A stretch of DNA of 7,475 nucleotides from JAAZMX01 sp035388025 (GTDB lineage Bacteria; Patescibacteriota; Patescibacteriia; UBA2196; GWA2-42-15), in the NCBI GenBank assembly GCA_035388025.1, contig DAOOPA010000042.1:1-7475 (forward strand), given 5' to 3'. Made by a program: the position numbers and the translations under genes. This document shows positions 6,118-7,475 of this stretch, in pieces. The notes beneath the pieces are model-generated. The model saw only the letters and a list, made by a program, of their open reading frames with translations. It was not told where the DNA came from and did not search any database. The first letter of the stretch is position 1; every line of letters begins with the position of its first letter.

Positions 6118-6159
6118 ATGAAAAAAGTAACATTATTTACCAATAGTCTAAGCGGTTAG
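6118..6159 (+). CDS. Possible 13-codon leader peptide
   Basis: ATG at 6118 opens a short frame, MKKVTLFTNSLSG, ending at TAG 6157-6159. Its last codons lie in the 5' arm of the antiterminator-like stem (6148-6155), the usual geometry of attenuation leaders. Against it, there is no Shine-Dalgarno before the ATG, and leader peptides are not expected ahead of an rRNA. Frames this short arise easily by chance. Confidence 0.2.
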   Translation: MKKVTLFTNSLSG

Positions 6160-6208
6160 CTTTTAAACTGTTTTTTTAGCAACCAGCCGCTTAGCAAAGC
6201 GGTTTTTT
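6148..6208 (+). promoter_or_regulatory. Attenuator-like element: antiterminator arm and terminator within the 23S leader
   Basis: CTAAGCGG (6148-6155) pairs perfectly with CCGCTTAG (6187-6194). The same CCGCTT (6187-6192) can instead pair with AAGCGG (6197-6202) across an AGCA loop. It is then followed by six T (6203-6208), forming an intrinsic terminator. The two folds exclude each other. AGTAAC (6126-6131) and GTTACT (6209-6214) could close the whole domain. Termination here would release an RNA of about 150 nt. Confidence 0.55.
6187..6208 (+). terminator. Intrinsic terminator between the promoter and the 23S gene
   Basis: A 6-bp GC-rich stem CCGCTT/AAGCGG with loop AGCA is followed by TTTTTT. 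The stem is short, so termination may be partial. It lies about 130 nt downstream of the predicted start site and about 240 nt before the rRNA. Confidence 0.6.
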
Positions 6209-6444
6209 GTTACTCTGTAATGCAAATTACAAATAAGTAAGAATATACCCGCCTCGCGTCGACGCGATTTGAGGCGGACAAATAAGAAACAAAATCAGTT
6301 CAGTTGCAAGGGCAAGTCCCTGACAAGTGAATTGATTGGAAAGAAACTTAAAATATCAATAAAGGGAGGTGAGAGGAAAAATTGCAATCATGTAATTTTT
6401 AAATTGAGAATCATGCAATTCCTAAATATAAATTTTTAGGAATC
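6209..6444 (+). other. Structured 5' leader of the 23S rRNA precursor
   Basis: No protein gene is seen here. Hairpins in order are as follows. TGTAAT-GCAA-ATTACA spans 6216-6231. CCGCCTC/GAGGCGG (6249-6277) encloses the palindrome TCGCGTCGACGCGA (6254-6267). AATCAGTTCA/TGAATTGATT (6293-6337, one G-U pair) encloses AGGG/CCCT (6309-6321). A bulged stem AATTGC+ATG/CAT+GCAATT spans 6380-6420. ATTCCTAAA/TTTAGGAAT spans 6418-6443, just before the rRNA. These are candidates for antitermination or RNase processing sites. The 3' partner of the usual 23S processing stem lies outside the window. Confidence 0.5.
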
Positions 6445-6603
6445 CGTAACTCAAGGCGTGTGGTGGATGCCTAGACATCAAAAAGCGATGAAGGACGTAG
6501 CAGCCTGCGATAAGCCTCGGTTAGGTGGCAAGCAACCTGTGATCCGAGGATTTCCGAATGGGGGAACCCATGAGCGCAAACCGCTCATACTTCGCGTTTT
6601 GCT

Positions 6604-6736
6604 TCAAGCTCCAAATCCAAATTTTCAATTTCCAAATAAATCTCAAATTTCAATTTTCAAATCACAAAATTTTTTATATTTGTTTTTTGGAGTTTGGAGT
6701 TTATTTGGAAATTGTATCTTGGAAATTGGAACTTCG
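6604..6736 (+). other. 23S intervening sequence 1 (helix 9/10 region)
   Basis: A complete helix 9 (ATGAGCG 6570-6576 with CGCTCAT 6582-6588) is followed by a stem at the helix 10 position (6590-6603 with 6737-6750, 14 pairs including G-U). Inside lie about 133 AT-rich nt. CAATTTCCAAATAAA (6626-6640) is the exact reverse complement of 6700-6714, so the insertion folds back into a long arm. Such insertions are typically excised by RNase III without rejoining the rRNA. It is far too small for an encoded endonuclease. Confidence 0.8.
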
Positions 6737-6846
6737 AGCAGAATGCGAGGTGCATACCCGCTGAAGTGAAACATCTCAGTAGGCGGTGGAAAATAAATCA
6801 ATAGAGATTCTCCTAGTAGTGGCGAACGAACGGGGAACAGCCCAAA

Positions 6847-6933
6847 CTCTTTCAAGTGTTTATTGCGGCGAGACAATGTTTTATTATGTTGTTTCAAAGC
6901 AATGATAAAGGTGCAAACCGTTGCTTGATTGAG
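6847..6933 (+). other. Enlarged variable stem-loop in 23S domain I
   Basis: CTC-TT-TCAAG (6847-6856) pairs with CTTGA-TT-GAG (6924-6933) around a symmetric TT/TT internal loop. Within it, TTTA and TTGC (6859-6866) pair with GCAA and TAAA (6899-6909, one 3-nt bulge). In B. subtilis the hairpin at this place is about 20 nt, while here it spans 87. It differs from the two AT-rich insertions in having no repeat-family sequence. Confidence 0.55.
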
Positions 6934-7260
6934 GGTTGTAAGACAATTGTATTTTTGTCGTTTGCAAGACAGAAGATTAGTTACAAAAATTATTATTAGC
7001 CGAAGGCCATTGGAAAGTGGCAACCAGAGTGGGTGATAGTCCCGTAGGTTAAAATAATAATTCTAATTAGCAGTTGTTCTTGAGTAAAGCGAGACACGTG
7101 CAATCTTGCTTGAAGCTGGGTCGACTATGATCCAAGGCTAAATATTTTTGATGATCGATAGTGAACTAGTACCATGAGGGAAAGGTTAAAAGCACCCCGG
7201 TTAGGGGGATGAAATAGTATCTGAAACCACATGCTGACATAGAATCGGAACATGCTTCGC

Positions 7261-7417
7261 TTTTGCGAAGCACTAAAGTCAAAAGGCAAAAATCAAAATA
7301 TAAAAATATGGAGTCCCGCTACGCGGGGCAGATTATTTTTATAATTATTATCCTGCGTTAGTGGGATACCAAAATTTTGATTTTTGAATTTTAAATTTTG
7401 AATTTAGCGACGCGTAA
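7261..7417 (+). other. 23S intervening sequence 2 (helix 25)
   Basis: The helix 25 strands CATGCTTCGC (7251-7260) and GCGGAGCGTG (7418-7427) bracket about 157 nt. The stem continues inward, 7251-7267 with 7411-7427 with a single mismatch. CTAAA/TTTAG (7273-7277 with 7403-7407) and CAAAAATCAAAAT (7287-7299) with ATTTTGATTTTTG (7374-7386) extend it. The inner arm holds ATAAAAATA/TATTTTTAT (7300-7308 with 7334-7342) around CCCGC-TAC-GCGGG (7315-7327). Helix 25 is a known intervening-sequence site in other bacteria. A local alternative hairpin TGCTTCGC-TTTT-GCGAAGCA spans 7253-7272. Confidence 0.82.
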
Positions 7418-7475
7418 GCGGAGCGTGCGACGGTGTGCCTATTGAAGAATGAGCCAACGAGTTTATTTATGTTAC

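Larger units (their letters stand above)
6445..7475 (+). rRNA. rrl: 23S ribosomal RNA, 5' part (runs off the window)
   Basis: Conserved 23S domain I blocks occur in order: GGTGGATGCC (6462-6471), GCGATGAAGGACG (6485-6497), GATTTCCGAATGGGG (about 6550-6564), TGAAACATCT (6767-6776), AGTGGCGAACGAACGGGGAA (about 6818-6837), GACACGTG near 7091, CCAAGGCTAAATA (about 7132-7144), the CGATAGTGAAC...GAGGGAAAGG block (7156-7185) and GAGCCAACGAG near 7450. The 5' end is placed near 6445 by comparison with known 23S starts (GTAACTCAAGG). The window ends near E. coli position 585, yet about 1,030 nt are used, so roughly 440 nt are extra. Two self-complementary insertions and one enlarged hairpin account for most of that. 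No 16S, tRNA or 5S gene lies upstream, so the gene appears to be transcribed alone. Confidence 0.97.

Noticed and set aside
6213..6220. CTCTGTAA as a boxA antitermination signal
   Set aside because: It is one base from the CTCTTTAA core, but it lies after the terminator it would need to overcome and has no boxB partner nearby.
6458..6769. Open reading frames on the plus strand within the rRNA region, including one of 103 codons
   Set aside because: They lie across conserved 23S sequence and the first insertion. The predicted proteins start with translated rRNA motifs and resemble no family.
6643..7023. A 126-codon minus-strand frame across the 23S gene
   Set aside because: It is antisense to conserved 23S blocks and has no promoter or ribosome binding site.
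7261..7417. Self-splicing group I or group II intron in 23S
   Set aside because: The insertion is short, lies in a variable hairpin and not at a conserved functional site, folds into one long arm and has no visible intron core.
1..7475. CRISPR array, tRNA genes or transposase genes
   Set aside because: No regularly spaced repeats, no cloverleaf with a T-loop motif, and no transposase-like frame was seen on either strand.

Overview
The window looks like a piece of a small, moderately AT-rich bacterial genome, most likely a member of the Candidate Phyla Radiation (Patescibacteria). This is an inference from three things: compact housekeeping genes, a 23S rRNA gene with its own promoter and no 16S gene beside it, and rRNA insertions at variable hairpins. 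No phylogenetic marker could be aligned here, so the lineage is not proven.

Layout. Positions 1-132 hold what look like back-to-back promoters, one firing leftward out of the window and one serving an M18 zinc aminopeptidase (133-1533, +). A 121-bp structured gap leads to ruvB (1655-2674, +). Next come a 74-residue two-helix membrane protein (2721-2945, +), a 165-bp gap with inverted repeats, a membrane protein with a bacterial PH domain (3111-3674, +), and queA (3671-4696, +), which overlaps the PH gene by ATGA. A 16-bp-stem terminator closes this block. A separate cassette follows, with its own promoter, a perfect ribosome binding site, a GC-rich 126-codon ORF of unknown function (4885-5265, +) and a terminator. 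That terminator is shared with ruvA, which converges on it from the minus strand (5324-5899). From 5900 to 6444 there is no protein gene of ordinary size. This stretch carries an AT-rich repeat, a G/T mirror repeat, a near-consensus promoter at 6022-6049 and a long structured leader. The 5' part of a 23S rRNA gene (about 6445 to beyond 7475, +) fills the rest.

How the parts relate. RuvA and RuvB together form the Holliday-junction branch-migration motor, but here they are in separate, oppositely oriented units. The ruvA/ruvB/queA neighbourhood is common in bacteria and appears here rearranged. QueA acts late in queuosine modification of tRNA. The PH-domain protein and the small membrane protein are unassigned.

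The most unusual part is the 23S locus. Between its promoter and the mature rRNA lies a hairpin followed by six T residues that looks like an intrinsic terminator. A mutually exclusive upstream arm could act as an antiterminator, and a 13-codon ORF ends inside that arm. The rRNA itself contains two AT-rich, self-complementary insertions, at the helix 9/10 region and at helix 25, the classic places for intervening sequences. It also has an enlarged stem-loop between them. The second insertion shares a 15-nt sequence with the DNA just upstream of ruvA, which suggests that one dispersed repeat family supplied both.
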